This document shows, piece after piece, positions 26,795 to 41,196 of a stretch of DNA of 64,000 nt (position 1 is its first letter; each line of letters opens with the position of its first letter). The position numbers and the translations under genes are program-made. The DNA is taken from contig VZRG01000167.1 in the NCBI GenBank assembly GCA_013397435.1, positions 423,892 to 487,891 of the forward strand, given 5' to 3'. Under the pieces are notes generated by a model. The model worked only from the letters and a program-made list of their open reading frames with translations, did no database searches and had not been told where the DNA came from. This DNA is from Erythrocercus mccallii. Its lineage: Eukaryota > Chordata > Aves > Passeriformes > Dicruridae.

Positions 26795-29700
26795 GCTTGC
26801 TATGCAGTGGATGGAAATTGCTAGAGGAAAAACACTGCCAGAGCAAGGAATTTTGGTCTGTGTTGAAATGATGCCTGGCTGTGTCATCCTAGGGCCTTGG
26901 TGAGACATTGCAAATTTCTTGAAATTCTGTGTTTAATTCTGAAAGTACGATAGTTTATTAATAGTGATCGTATAATTTGATGGTAATTTGAAAATTATCT
27001 TGTAGAAGTGTTTGACATCAGTAAAAATGTTCAGATCTTAACTTCAAAATAAACACAGGCTCTTGTAAATATGGACAAAGGTAAGGGCACCATAGAGGGT
27101 CACAGTAAGAGACCCAGTAAGAATAGTAAGACAGAGTAAGAATAGTTAATTTCGAAGGAAGTATTAATTTCCTTTTCCTGTTTTTCAAGAATTTTTTATG
27201 TGTAGGAGAAATGCCCCTGCTGCACAAACATTTTTTAAAATAATGGCTTTAAAAGGCATTAATGAGAGCTTGAATCAAAAAATTTTGCTAGTACTTAAAG
27301 ACTCTTTGTTTAACTCTTGCTTCCCTTTCTCTTTTTTTCTTTTTAACATAGCTATAATATGGCTGGAGCAAAGATCAGTATAGAGCAAAACCCAATAATA
27401 AATAACAATGTCTGCCTGTCCATCATAACCTGCTCTGTTTGCCTGCCTAATACTTTAGCTAAAAAGAAAAAAAGGAGCCAGAGCAGGAGGAGGAAAGGAT
27501 CATTTTCTTTCCTCTGCAGATACAAGAGGGCAATTTGACTCCAGGTTTGGGTTCACTTTTCACCATATTTCCTTTGGGGACACTTGTCATCCTTCTTCAG
27601 TGAAAAAAAAAAAAAGAAAGACCAGGTGATGTTTGTTTCTAAGGACATCATTTGGCAATCACATGCATCTGGTCCCCTGGATAAATAGAGGAGCACATCT
27701 GGTGCAGAGAGGCTAAAACAGACCCACAGACAAGGGCTGGAGCACCTCTTAACTGCAAGGTGATCTGACATAACTGGTGTGGAATACAGACCAAGCTGGA
27801 GTGACTTCACTGGTGCTCCTCACCATCAGTAAGACCTTCTTAAAACAGACTGAGAGGAGCTGTTGCACCTGGTGGAATAAAGGGAAGTTACAGAATTAAT
27901 AAAATCCCTTGTGTGTGTTTTTGGGCTAGCTGTTGGGAAGGTGGCAACATCTGTCACCCAAACCAGGACTCGATCCACCTGGGGCTGCTCTCACTGCTGG
28001 TAGCACTTGTGCTGATGCACACATCTGTGGATGCTGAGGCCATCCCTCTGCTTTCTTTTGCAGCAGCTGCCTTCATTGCTCTTCCTGCCACAAGTGCCAA
28101 GAGCCAGAGAATCCTGGCTCCTGTTCTTAGACCTCAGTCTGAGTCTGCAGAGTGTGAGCACGTGAGCTCTGGGACTCACTGGGACAAAATGTGTCCCGAT
28201 CTTTCAGTGTCATGGATTGATTCAGCTGGCAAAACACTCAGTGTGAAGTTGTGAAATGTATTATTCATTTGCTGATTGCTAGGTTATGTTTCTCTTGATG
28301 GGAGCTCTCAGCAGATATAGTAGTAGTAAACATGTAGAAACAAGGCACAGCATCTGATCTTATTGTGGTTTTGTGGAGAGTTGGACTGGAAATGCCATTA
28401 TCCAGCCTATCTTTTGGGGAAGAATCACAGCACATGGAATCAGTCATTTGTGTTGATTCAGTCAGGCAGTCTCTCTTCTCACCTGTATTTTTGAGCCATC
28501 TGGTCACAAATGAAGAAAGGTAAAGCAGAATATCAAGAAATGTTTAAAATCACTTTAAATAATGGATGTTTTCTTAATTTACGTGACCTCTCTAAGTATC
28601 TTGTGAGAAAGCAAGTGGAGTGAAGCAGCACAAGGTAGCAAAGATTATGCTCAGTGCTTAGACCGTGGTCTTTTCTCCTTTAATCCTGATTCAGAGGCAC
28701 AATTCCTACAGCTGAGGACACTCAAGTAATGACTGATCTCTTCCTTTCAGTCATTTCCCTTTGAATCCTCTGCTTGGTTGTAAACATATGTAGACAAACT
28801 CTTGGTGTTTAGATGCATTCAAAAGATGGGAACCAATCAGTTTTTTTCATGCAGAGTTCCTATTTTCCTTACCTGAAGTTTAATGGTATTGTTAAAGAAT
28901 TTGGTAGGTGTTCCCCATTTGGTTTCCAGATTTTTTTTGCAACAGTTGAAAGTGCATTATTTTCTGATCCCAGCTATCTGAAAGTCAACAGGAAATAAGC
29001 TATTGCTTTGAGGTAAATGTAAGAGAAGTGCCCTAAATGACACTGGATAGGGGAACCATGTCTACAACTGTGATTTTCTCTTATCACTGATTTTTACAAT
29101 TAATCATGCTGCATACATTTGGGTTCATCAAGTAGCAAAGGACTGTAGCACATAGGGCCAACCCTGCAGAATTAAAGATTCTCTGGCAATCTGGTTTTGG
29201 CATGTTGAAGGCATATTCTCCCTGTAAGAGGTTTTTCTCCTTTGCTTTGTGCTTGATTTTAGGAGGCAGCCATGTCCAATGACATGTGCTGGATTGACAC
29301 AAAATAATGTGGATTTTATGAGTAGGGGTTATCATTGTAAGTGTGGATCTTGTGTATGTACATGAACAGAGCTGCTTGTTTCTTTAGCCTTGCACACTAC
29401 AATTATTTCTGATCTGTCTGAGAGCTGCACATACCAATGGCATTGGAGCTTTGTGGTCTTCACCTCTGGATGAAAGCTACCCTTCTTTATTCAGTATTTG
29501 CAGGCTTGAAATTACCAGCCTGTGCTTGTTTTGGTTGCTTTTTTTGGGCAAAACCTGAATATTTTTTAGAGCTTTCAGAATCTCTGTGGTAGTTTTTGGA
29601 GGGCAAACCTTTTTTAACAAGTTTCTAACTCTTACTTTCGAAAGCGTTTCACTTCTAAGTGAGGTAAGTGTTTTTGGAGAATTTCACAAAAGTAATTATT

Positions 29701-32700
29701 CTATTATATATTGAAGACAGTGGGAGTGAAAGCTGAAAGGAACTTGTTGGAAGTGGTGTAGGCAGAGCAAGCTGTATGTTGAAGTAAACCACAGCCCTCT
29801 CTTTAGGCTTCAGCTGCCGTTTACCTCTTTTTAATAATGTTTTGCTCTTGCTTTCTTTGTGGTATTTTGGCACACCACGTGGATGGGGACCGCATTAATT
29901 ACTACTTAATTCAGCAGGTTTAAACTGTAACTTATGAGGTGATGGGGTGGGAAAAAGCAGTCCTTTAGCCCAGTCTGCCACTGGGACAGGGAGCTGAGAA
30001 TCAGGGAAGAGCCCATGGCCTGTTTGATGTTGAGCGCATGGCTGGGATGCTGCCTGGCCTTTCCATCCACCAAGCAAGACTGGGCAAGGCTCTGACCTCC
30101 CACTCCTTCAGCTGTGCTTTTAAGGGAGGATTGTGAAGCATCTGGCCCTCAGCTAGAAAGTCAGAAGGCAGGAAATGCCTTTGCTGGTAGCATTTGCCAG
30201 CTGTGGTTTCTGGTATGTTGGTGGGTGGGTTCTCAACGTGTCCATCTTGATAAGAAAATGCCTAAAGCCAGACCCCGCTCATCGTTCATCAAAGGATCAT
30301 TTTCTTTATCTCTAGTTTCAATTAAACGTAGAGTTTCTAAAAACAAAAAGGCACCCGTGCTCCTCCTCACAACCACGTTTAACCTCTTAAGCCTTGTCAT
30401 GTGCATCAGGAGTAGCTAAGTTGCAGCTGAGGATCAGGGCTTATCTTCCCAGTTGAATCAATTTCTCTTGCCTTTCACCAAAGAATTTTGTATCCCCTGA
30501 AATTCTGCTTGTCACATCTTATCATGAGTAAGAGGTCTTTTTCAGGGAATATTTTAGAGGAAAAAAAATATAGCAAAATGTTATAATGGTTAAAAACCTG
30601 TCCCTGTTGTGTTTTCATAAATTACAAAAATGTAAACATAAAAATAGTCTCCTGTCTAGTGAATATTATTATTCATATTTTTCCTGCTAAGGAAGAATGG
30701 AGAAAAAAATCCCATAATTTGGTTGGGTTATTTGAGAGGTATATAGTGTGGGTTTTGTGTTTTTAAGAAGTACACTTTTAAAAAATGTGTTTGGGAGTCA
30801 AATGGAAGGGTGTGGACAAAGTTGGGTTTTGGAAAAAGACAGTATTTAAGAAGAATGCATTTTAAATAATGCTGATAGGAACAAAATACCAGCAAAGGAT
30901 CACACTACACTTGTTTCTTTTCTCTCCAGTTTCTTACACTCCCAAAATATCAACTATCTATCAGTCTTTGGGTTCAGAACTGGCCTAGGCCAGCTGTTTT
31001 GTGTAAGTTCCTAAGTGTTGTGGATGTTAATTTAAATTGCATCAAGTGATGCAGGAATCTTTGTCCGTGGTGGTGTTCAGGGAGTCAGGACCTGCTGCTG
31101 GTCCCTTCCCATTGTCCAAGGGGTGGCATCTCCACTGGGAATTGCTCCAAGCCCATGGAGCCCACACAGCCACGAGTGTTTCTCCCAGCTGTGTCTTTCC
31201 AACATTAAAGAAGAGCTAAGTTAAATCACAGAACATCGCATCAGTGGTTGTTGGCTTACTTGTTGCCAGGCCAAAATGAATTTGAATTAAACAAATGGTT
31301 TAATGCTTCCATCCTGCTTTTAGGTTTTACCTTGGCATTTGGAGCCGAAGGGATTTTTCTCCTTTCTTTGTATTCTGAAGTCCTTTCTTAGTCTTAAGCT
31401 CAGAATTTCACATCAGCTTCAGTGTAAATAAATGAATGCTGAGGAAAAAGCTACAAACCTTTCCTGAAAGAAAAAAAAAATTGTTCTCAAGTATTAGAAG
31501 TGCTTGAAATCCTGCCAAGCTTTTGAAAATGCTTGATTTCTTTCTTTCAGACTTTTCTGAAATGCCTGTTTGAAACATGTTTTAAATATTTTTGAAGAGT
31601 TCTAGTGAATTTAAATGTCTAGTGGACATTTTAGTGGGATACTTCTAATTATTCCCATGGCAACATTGAAATGTCAGAACCTCTCCACGTGCAAAGACGA
31701 TGATCTAAGAACAGGTTTGTCTTCAGTTGCCTGTGCTTTGGAATGATAGAAAATTCACTTTCTGAATGTAGGTTGTTTAGATTGGAAGGGTAAATTCCTG
31801 CTATAATAGCTAATTTTGGGAGCAAGTTTGGAATCCTGCATAGCTTTAAGCTCTCCTGAACCTCTAAATCCTGTAAGGGCCCCTGCAGGAGGAGTTCCTG
31901 GAATCCTTCTCATCCCATGAGGTTTATTCCTAAAATGTGACACTTTGAAGCCATCTCTCAGCACAAAACATCATCAGGGCATGAAAGTATAGTCAAAGCT
32001 CTAAAACTCAGGCTGCAGCTTTTGGCAGACCTTGAAGGGGAGGTTTGCCATTTGAAAAAGGAAATTATTTTTCTTCGTGGCTGGTATTTCTCTATGCAAA
32101 CTGCATTGCTACTGACTCTTTTGATAGTTATTTTATTTCAATCTCCTTGAAGACAAGCCTGTCAGCTGTTTTGGGGAAGGCTACACTTCTCTTAAGCCAC
32201 TTATTGTCAGTTTTCCCAATTTTTTCAGTTTCTACGAGGAGCTGAGCTTAAAGGGAGGATATTGGTTAGTGGCAGATTGTAGAGAATGCAAACCCATCCC
32301 AGCCAGTGAGAGCTGAAAAGGATTTCTTTCATGTTTAGTGGTGGCAAAGGGGATTTTCCTGTTCTTTGAGGAGCAAAAAGAACAGCTGGGCTTCAGACCC
32401 TTCCTTGCAGCATGCCAGAAACCCCTACAGGCTGGTGCAAGTTTGGCAAAGTTCTGTTTTCATATGCAGCTCCAATCCTTGAGGACACTGTGCAGTGATA
32501 TGGGAGAATTGGACAGGGATGCTGATCCTTGTGAGAGTGGTCAAGCTGCTGGGTTTCAAAGATCGTGAGGAGAAAATAATTCAGTATTTTTCCAGTTTCC
32601 TTAAACACAGGTGAGCACTCACAGTTGCTTTTCCTGCTGTCATCTGTCACTGCAGATGGGAAGAAATCATGGGCTTGAGAGCTGACTCAGACCTGTCCTA

Positions 32701-32965
32701 TCCTGATGGGAGGTATGGCCAGAGAGCCATTTCCCAGCAGAAGCCAGCAAGTAGATATGGAGTGCCTAAAAGAGTTGTTCACATGGTGTTTTTATAAATT
32801 ACAACAGTTTCCTGGTACTTCTGTGCAGAAATAATTAGCACTAGGGTATGTAGAGAAATAACAGAGAAAAAAATATAGTTGGGTCTTCTATCACACTGGA
32901 GTAATTTAAGCCCTTGCAGCGTTGTGTCCTTGATGCACTTGCTGTGATGCAATCACTGAACTTTT
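26795..32965 (+). other. Long CALD1 intron, part 2: nothing recognised
   Basis: This is intronic sequence between the LTR fragment and the CR1 element. Only short A-runs, for example around 27,601-27,613 and 31,470-31,480, stand out. Open frames are at most about 113 codons, lack recognisable motifs, and are not flanked by matching splice sites. Confidence 0.65.
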
Positions 32966-33215
32966 ATCACAGAATCAATTAATTTGGAAAAGGCTTCTGA
33001 GATCGAGTCCAACCTGTGACCACACACCACAGTGAACTAGACCGTGGTAGTGAGTGCTACATCCAGCCTTTCCTTACTCATCTCCAGGGATGGTGACTCC
33101 ACCAGCTCCCTGGGCAGCCCATTCCAATGTCCAATCACCCTTTCTGTGAAGAAATTCCTCCCAGTGTCCAACCTAAACCTCCCCTGGTGCAGCCTGAGAC
33201 TATGCTCTGTGCTAT
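32966..33215 (-). mobile_element. CR1 LINE 3' end, antisense to CALD1
   Basis: The left edge is ATCACAGAATC, a degenerate reverse complement of the CR1 terminal octamer repeat (ATTCTRTG). It is followed by the characteristic CR1 tail in reverse complement: GAGTCCAACC, CTCCAGGGATGGTGACTCCA, CCCTGGGCAGCCCATTCCAATG, and TGAAGAAATTCCTCCCAGTGTC. The element is 5'-truncated as CR1 copies usually are, and only the last roughly 250 bases of the LINE remain. No reverse-transcriptase frame is present. CR1 is the main LINE of bird genomes. Confidence 0.9.
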
Positions 33216-36200
33216 GGTGTTGTAATTTTAACTTCTTGATGCCCTTTTATGTCTGTTACCATGCAATAAATCACTTTTTTTCTTCCTCTGAGAGCCTGCA
33301 ATGCCTGCATGTGGCAGAGCCCCAGCTGCCTGCCTGCCTGCAGCAGGCAGAGAGGAATTCTGCTGTGCAGGGAGAACTTTGCTTCATGGGCCAGGTGCGG
33401 TGGAGTTTGCATTTTTTTTCTTTTCCCACTGCTTTCCTCTAAAATGTGAGGCGTGAGCCGTGGCTGGAGGCAGGAATCCAGCCTTGATGGAGCCGTCCTG
33501 ATCTGATATGACAGACCTCGTGGAAATGCTCAGCCTCCACCCTTTGTTGCTTTCCAGAGGGAAATCCCATTAGATTGTACAGATGAGGCCGGAAGATTTT
33601 GTGTTTGGATTTCCCTAAGACAAGAAGAAAGTGAGCCCTTTTTTGTCTGTGTGTGTTTTTGTTTTGGTCTCCTTCAAGAAAGGAGAACTGTTGGGAAAAT
33701 AGCTGTTAGATGCATCCTGTTTCTTTGAATATTCCACAAAGTGTTACACTGCTAACACCGTTGAATGTCCTGTTTGGCTCTTCCCTGGAAGAAGTTGTCA
33801 AGGCTTGCTGCACAGGGAGAGAAAGTTTGATGTGTTGTTAGCTCATCTTGGGAACTGAAAGTGGATTGGGGTGGGAGTGCTGAGGGGATTTCTCAGCCAG
33901 CAGGAGCTGAGAGTCTCAGAGATAGCACAGAGATTAATGTGCCAAAGAAACCTCTGCTGTGAGCCATGGAAGGGAAGGGGTAACAGAGACAGTTCAGAGC
34001 CACTCTCTGCCAGTTTGCTAAAGTGGATTTGAATGAAATTGAATGTATAACTAGCCCCTAATGTCCAAAGCATTTTTGTGTGGGTTTAGCAATCTGATTC
34101 CTGTCAAACCCAATGACTGTCGCATTGACGCAAATACCAGGCAATATTTAGAAAATTTGGGGAAGGTATTTTGCCAAGGAAGAGGAAAAACCCAACCCCT
34201 CTCTTTTAACTTGCATTCCTATAGGAATCAGAAATACAGAAGAAAGGGAAAAAGCATACTGAAGTGTTGACCATTCTAACAAAAATCATACTGTACTGGT
34301 CTTTTTTTGGATTTTTTTTTAAAGTTTTCCACTGGCTGAAGGCTTTTGGGGGAAAGAAAAGACTCATCTTCTGTCTTGAGTTAACTTTGTTAATGATTAA
34401 CAGAGCAGTGCAGTATGTGTGGTGCCTTTTAATTAAATCAAAAGAGACATGATTTGGACAAGATTTTAGTTTCACTTTGAAAGTTATTAAATAAACTGAC
34501 ACTGTTTGCTCTCCAAAAGTTCCTGGGAGCATCCGGTTAGCTGGTAATCCCTGTGCAGCCAGTGAAATAAAGCTGCTTCTAAAACACCTAAGGGCCAGTA
34601 CCAGATATTAAAAATGACTGGTCCAGTCAGACTGAACATTAACCTGCATGAAGCAGGGCCCTGGTCTGAGGATCCAGTTTCATTCCAGGGAAAACAAAGG
34701 TCCAAACTGACTGTTTCTGGTCAGGTTTGCATTTTGAATGCCTCTGAGCTGCTCAAGTGGCATAAGCTGTTGAACAGTTGCTGCCTTTGGTGGAATTCAG
34801 GTGGCTTTTGCTAGCTGAGCTTATGGGGTTGTTTGTGAAGTGAGATCCTGACTGGAGCTTGGATGTTGCTCACCACTAAAATTCAGAGTATCGTAAGATA
34901 GGAGCTTTTGGTACAGGAACATCTCCATAAATTGGCCCAGCAGGAAATAAATGCTCTTCTCCTCCTCCCAGAGCTGTGTGCCTCTGCACACATTTATATA
35001 AAAAGGATCAAGCCCAAAGCCTGGACTCACCCCGGCTTCAGACTGGAGCAAGGCAGTGGATGCCCTTGCTGGCATGTGTGGCACACAGGAGTGAACAGAT
35101 CCAACATTTCACACTCTGAGTTTGCTGCTGTTTACTGATCTGTCTGTTAAGGAACTGTGGCTGAGGCCTCCACCCATGCCCTCTCAGCAGTAAAATCAAG
35201 GCAGAGCCTGTTTTGCCTGGAGATGCATCTATCATCTGTGTTTGTACCACACCTACCACATTGGGGCTCCTTCTGGCTTTTGTGGCCGAGCTTGAAGTGA
35301 ATAGTTATCTTTGCAGCATGCCTCCAGTATTTTAAAAATGACATTATAATCTCATATAAAACCTGTTGTTGAAATTACCTATTGGCAGAAACAGTTGGGG
35401 CAAAGAGAACTTACATCTACATTATTGGCAGCTTTATGCAGCTTTTTGTTTTGTGGGTTCTGCAGGTATTATCCTACATGGCTGTGAGCAGAAATCCTAC
35501 AAGTCTGGGCTTTGAGTGTTATCCTTCACACTGATAAAGCAGAAATTTATTAATAGCCATTATAATTCAAGTATAAATGAGAGACAGCAACTTTTAAAGT
35601 TTGAAAGCCAAAATAATAGATTTCTTTTTATTGCTGTGAGAATTGCCATGTGTCCCTGAAATGCATAAAGCACAGAAGAATGGGCCTGGAACTGAGTGGG
35701 GAAAGAGTGGCCCTTCCATCTGCTGCTGGTGATGGCTGAGAAATGGGACAGAGCAGAGTCTGTCCCTCACCTGTGGCAGTGCCAGGGCACAGGGAGAAGT
35801 GATAAAGCCTTTGTGATTGCTTCCTTCTTACACTTCTCTCCATTCCAGTTGTCCAGTGACCAGAAAGTATCTGTATCCTGATGGTTATATGGAGACTATT
35901 GTTTGCATCTCTGTGTATATTTGAAAGAAATGAAGACATAAAACAAAAGCTATGCTTTGGTGGAAGTGGTCTCTCACACCCAGGAAATATTGGTCTGCTT
36001 TATTTCTGGATTGTGCATTTCCCATAGTGACTGATAGAGGATGCAAACACCAGCAAATATGTTTTTTGAATCAAGTTTCAATTTACAGTGATGCTTCTCC
36101 TTGGAATATGATTCTAACACTTGTCTTGGAGTTTGTTTTGTTTACTGTTACAGCCATACATGCAGTCAGTAACTTCTCCATGTGAAAAGCAGGATAATAT

Positions 36201-39200
36201 TACCTCAAAAAGTGAGGACAGTCAGAGAAAATCAAATTTTCCTCCCTGTTGAGGACCAGGCTGTTGCCTGCACTATCCAAGTCCATCCTGCCTCAGCAAA
36301 GCAGGCATCAGACAGGATTGAATGCTGCATGGACTCTGTGTGTGTCTTATCTGCAGCTATGTATTTTGGAATGTTTGTAATTTTGGGTTGCAGGCTCTTG
36401 CATTCTAATGTACCAGGTTTGTGTTCCCAGTCCTGCAGAGTTTGTCTATGCAAATAGTTCTAGCTGCTGATAAGGCATTTGCTACCTGATAATGTGTCAG
36501 TGTGAGCATGCAAATTCTGCTGGTGTGTGGCTCCAGGATTTGCACATGCAGATGCCCAAACCTACATATTTCAATTTATGTATTTTAATGCATAAATCCA
36601 CGTACAGAGCTGGGTACTCACAGGTTTCATTGAGCACATTAAAATTTTTTGACTCTGCTGCTCTTTATAGACACCCAGGTAGTTATAACTATGGGATATA
36701 TTTAAAAAATGAAAGGAAGGATAGATATCATAGCTGTAGGATGGATTCTTAGAGCTTGGAAAACTTCTGGCTGGGAAATGGCAGAGTCTCTGTTACTTGA
36801 GATATTTACAACTTGACTTGGAAAAAAAATACACAGTAAGAGACAGCTCAGCATTATTTGATGGCGAAGTGCATAGTCTTGTTTTGATAAGTACTCAAGA
36901 GATATACTCCAAGAGCTCATTGTATGAGCTGCCAGACTTACCTGCAGCGTGTGATTTAATACACAGAGTGTTGTTCATCTGTGAAATAAATTCCCTGCTC
37001 ACGTGCCAGTGTCCTAGAATGAAATCTCCTAGGATGGTGAATGCAGATGCTTTTTGTCCTGTGAGATGCATCCACTGAGTTCCCTGCAGTGAACTGTACT
37101 AGGACATTTCAGAACAGACCTTAAAAAAACCAGCAGAGTTTGTCTGCTCCGTGAGAACATGAAAGAGACTGTGGCATCTTTCATTTTCCCAGGGAGGGAA
37201 CAGTTAAAAATATTCTTCAAATAAGGAGCAGATGTTAATGCCATTAGAATGGATTTTCATAAAAAACAGAGTTCTCTTGCAAAATACCAGTAGCTGTGCA
37301 AACTTCTCTACACATCTGCCTGCTTAATTCAGACTGGTGGCACTGAGAAGGGGCAGTGCAGGGAGAGTTGTTTACTGTCTCTGAAACCAATCAGGTACAT
37401 GTCTGTAAGCTGCCTGTTTTAAAATTGCCTCAACATGGACTAAACAGCTAAAGAAGCATGAAGGTATTTGAATACCAGGACAAGAACCGTGAGCATCACA
37501 GTGAATTCCCTGTTGACAAATAGGTGCAGAAAGGAATAAGCTGCATATGGATACTCATGGTCTGGACAGTGCATATGCCTCTGTCAGGTTCTAAATTCAC
37601 TATCATTTCAAAAGAAAAAAAAATTCACAGGCTTTTTTGGTCAGCTCACTGAAAACTCTGCCTTGCCTGCAGGAATAGGTAAAAATAACAAACAAAATAT
37701 TAAGTGGCTCTCTGGATGACCTCTGGACATTCTTATTGTTAGTATGAGTAGACTTTGGAACCTCCCAATAATAATTTCCTTTTGGAAAGCTCTCATGTCT
37801 CCTTCCTCCTCCTCATTTTACTTCTTTTAATGTTCAGAAAATAGGAAAGGCCCTGTAGTTCCTTTCCTTGCTGCAATAGATGACCTTACACTCCCCTAGA
37901 GCCATTTGCCTCGAGTTCATTGGCATGAATGACACCTCACAAGTGCTCTAGTGTAGTCAGCATTTGTTTGCTCTAGTTTTTTTTCTCTTTCTAGTGCCTT
38001 CCTTAGGGGTTTAGGTGTCCTAGATCTCTGAAGCATCAGGGCATACAAGGAATGCAGGTTGAGACATGTCTCCTGCTAAATAATTTTTTGTTCTTCAGAT
38101 GCCCATGTGAATTTTTGAGATTATCTGGGAGGTGATTTGCCTCTTCCTGCTCCATATGCAAGATCTTCACCTCAGGGCCAGAGTGTACTGAAAGTATTCC
38201 TCTTGGTTAAGTTGCTGAAGTAAACAACATTCATCTTCCAAATATTAAAGGGATTACAAAGTGCAAGGATCGATAACTGCCTCAGATCCTGCTCCCACTT
38301 CTTTTCAAAAGGGTTGCAAGCATGGCACAATGTGTTTCAGCTTCTTTCAGAGGAGCTGATTCAGGATGCTGGAAGCTGCAGCATCCACACCCAGCAGAAT
38401 GGGAATGCTTGGCTTTGCAGGGGTTGGCCTCCTCCTTTGTGCTGCAGACAGGATGATCAGGTGGCCCCACAGCTCTTGTTGAAACAGGGATGTTCCTCAG
38501 CTGGATGGACCTTACAACAGCGGGGCTGTCAAATTAAAAATTAATTTGTGGGATGCCAACGTGCAAAGTGTGTTGAGCAGTTGTTGACGAGGATGCCTGT
38601 CACAGATAACACTACAGGCAGACACTGATACTGCCTGCAAGTGGGATTTGCCCACCTTATTTATCTTCAGTTCCTCATTTGCAGGCAAAGATGGCCCATG
38701 CCTTGAGCACAGGCTTGCAGGACCAGCACTGTTCATTGCTGAATCTATAGGCAAATAAAATCTATTCTCAGGAGTGCTGTAGATGCAATTTGTTGCTGAA
38801 GTCTTGAAGTTAAAAATGGGTTGACCTTGTGAAGCATTGTGTTTCACCTGGACTGAAGTTCTCTTCCAGAATTTTGTAATTCAAAGCAATATTTGGAAAA
38901 GTGGAGAAAGAAAAACTGCGATTCCTGTGACTATCTTAAGAGGAATATTTTTAAATGGTTCTGGAGTCTCCTACGAGTGGAAGAGGCTTCCCCTGTTTCT
39001 AATGGCCAACAAATAGAATCATGGATGGCAGAACAGGCAGATTTTCTAAAATCTGAAACTATTCTTTGAAGATGTAGAGTGTAGTGTTTTAGAGGTTACT
39101 CAGTTTGCTTTTATTTTTGTCCTGAATGGGAATAGTTTTGTAGGTGAGCAGTGCAACAACCTAATTTATTCCATGATGGATTGAAAAGAGTGTAGAACAA

Positions 39201-40919
39201 TCAATTGGAATAAAAAGATCCTGTAACACAGTAGTAAAGAGAGACCTGTATTAGAAATCTGTAGGGCTGCCTTGGAACCCAGTTTAGAATTTCATAAACA
39301 TCAGCTCTTGCATCTGATTAAAATGTGTATTTTGGAAGAACAGTGATACGATCTCTGTTTAACTAATGCTCTTCCAGAGGGAAGAATTCTGCTTCTGTAA
39401 TTCCTCAGCAGTAGAAATGCTTTTTCCAGGAAGGGTAAATATTCCTCCCTTCTCACCAGCATGTTTCAAGGATCCTATGGATTCACACTGCCTTACATGT
39501 TCACCTTCCTTTATGGGCAGAGTAAAAAAAAATATAACAATGGCCTGCCTGCTGCATCCTCATCTCATTTGCAAATCTCTCTGCAATCACACAAGTGGAA
39601 TTCACATTTTCCTCCCTTGGCAATCAGCACTGTTGGTCTTTCCTTACTCCAGACCAGAATTCCATATATTTTATGCACCAAAAGATGGGGGGTTTAGTGT
39701 ACTTTAGAACAAAGGCTGGATCTACAGAAGGTGTGCATGAGGAAAAAGCAGCTTTGTGGGGTACTGCAGACCTGTTTCTGTGTGTGTGTAAAAAAGCCCT
39801 CGTACATTTGGAAAAGCTTACAAGGGAATCATTCAACTATCTACAGAGCACAGAATTGTTACCTTTTCACAAAAAAATCTCATCAAAAGTGTAGAGAGAG
39901 TTTTTGGGAAGAAAAAAGGTCCCGTTGTTGCCTCTGGGACTTAAGCAGAGCATAAATTAATATCAGTGCCCCGAGCAAGAGCAGGCCTTGGATTCTTGAA
40001 AGCTCTGAGGAAAAAAGAGTCGGGGTTGATGCTTCCCTGGCCGTGCAGCCTTGCCCATGGCTTTGTGCACAGGGTGGCCTGGGTGCTCACTCCAAGGTAA
40101 GAGTGCCACCTGCTGAACCCACACATTCCACAGCCAGGAGAGCTCACAGCAGAGATTTCCCTTTGGGGTACTCATCCATCCACAGCCACTCTTGTAATTT
40201 ATGAGGGTTAACAAGATCACAGCCCGAGGTGGGATAGCTGCAGGACTGCACAGTAAGTGGTTTCAGTTTGCTCACATTTTTGGGCTTTAAAGGGAAGGGG
40301 TCTGAGAGCCAAGCATATGAAACTGGTAACTGATGGTGCCTCCATTTAAATCACTGTTTGCATCTCTATTTCCTGCTCCCTTCACTGGATTACATTGAAG
40401 AACACTGAGGACAGTCTGTTAGCCTGGATTCAGCTCCAGCCCTGGTTTTAATCCTGTTATTAAACAAAAGATGGTTTTACCTTGACTGCAGTTGAGCTTG
40501 CACCAAGTCCCCACCTCCCTGGGCTTGCTCGTGTTTGACAATCACCCTCAGTCCTGAGCTGTCTGATCCAGGCTGACCTTTCACAAGTTAGGCTGGATGC
40601 AAGAGCCTGCAAAATGCTTAGGCAGTGATTTACTATCAGAAGGGAGAACTCTTCCCTGGACCATTATTTTATATCTGGGTCCTCTCATCTCTCGGCAGGC
40701 TGGAATGTGACTCTCCTATGAGCAAATACTTGCAAAGGCTCCCTCTGTGCAGTGCTGAGGCTGCTTGGTGCTCAGAGGAGCTGCCTGAGCAGAATCCCTT
40801 CCTGGGAAAGCTGAAAGGGAAGCAGGAGTTTGTCAGGCAGCTTGAGCAGCTGAGAAATCTGCAGGAATTTCTGTCACTGGGGACGCAGCAGTGACAAGGA
40901 GGATCTATTAGAGAGAATA
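33216..40919 (+). other. Long CALD1 intron, part 3: nothing recognised
   Basis: This is intronic sequence between the CR1 copy and the candidate internal promoter. No protein homology, RNA gene or repeat family was recognised. Slightly CpG-richer patches occur near 33,440-33,540 and 39,920-40,060. A strong-looking donor (GCACA|GTAAGT at about 40,251) is not preceded by an open frame with a start codon. Confidence 0.65.
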
Positions 40920-40959
40920 CAGTAAAAAAAAAATAATAATCATACAATCATCACAGAGC

Positions 40960-41196
40960 AGAGGGGAGGGGGATACAGGATAGATAATGAGCTTGACAAC
41001 AGGCAAATACAGAGCGTCATTCCAGGAGCTACAGGACCAACCAAATGGTTAACCTGTGGGGTGGAAAGAGCATCCAATGAATCTCGCATGCCTGAAAGGA
41101 TAATGGCATTTTTATTATCTCATTCCACGCCCTGATCATCCGTCCGTTTGCTCCCTGCAGCTGCCAGCAGTTTGCACTGATTCCTACGCTGCAGAC
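40960..41196 (+). promoter_or_regulatory. CALD1: Candidate internal promoter and 5' UTR of the non-muscle CALD1 transcript
   Basis: This stretch lies directly before the alternative first coding exon. Seen: two CATTCCA boxes (41,018-41,024 and 41,121-41,127), matching the TEAD/M-CAT element used by many muscle and cytoskeletal genes; several GATA cores (GATAATG twice, TTATCT); a GGTTAACC palindrome near 41,047; and a T-rich TATA-like TTTTTATTAT at 41,110-41,119. Vertebrate CALD1 is known to use a second promoter inside this intron. The transcription start cannot be fixed. A good splice-acceptor-like CCGTTTGCTCCCTGCAG ending at 41,160 raises the alternative that the exon is internal and joined to a further upstream leader. 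Confidence 0.4.

Noticed and set aside
27080..27097. TCACA|GTAAGA donor as candidate non-muscle exon end
   Set aside because: The required frame contains a stop a few codons upstream and no start codon.
32287..32308. ATG plus short frame ending CA|GTGAGA, reading MQTHPSQ
   Set aside because: Same reason: a chance start and donor with no family resemblance.
40201..40251. Strong donor GCACA|GTAAGT as a candidate alternative first exon end
   Set aside because: Read back from the donor in the needed phase, an in-frame stop occurs before any ATG.
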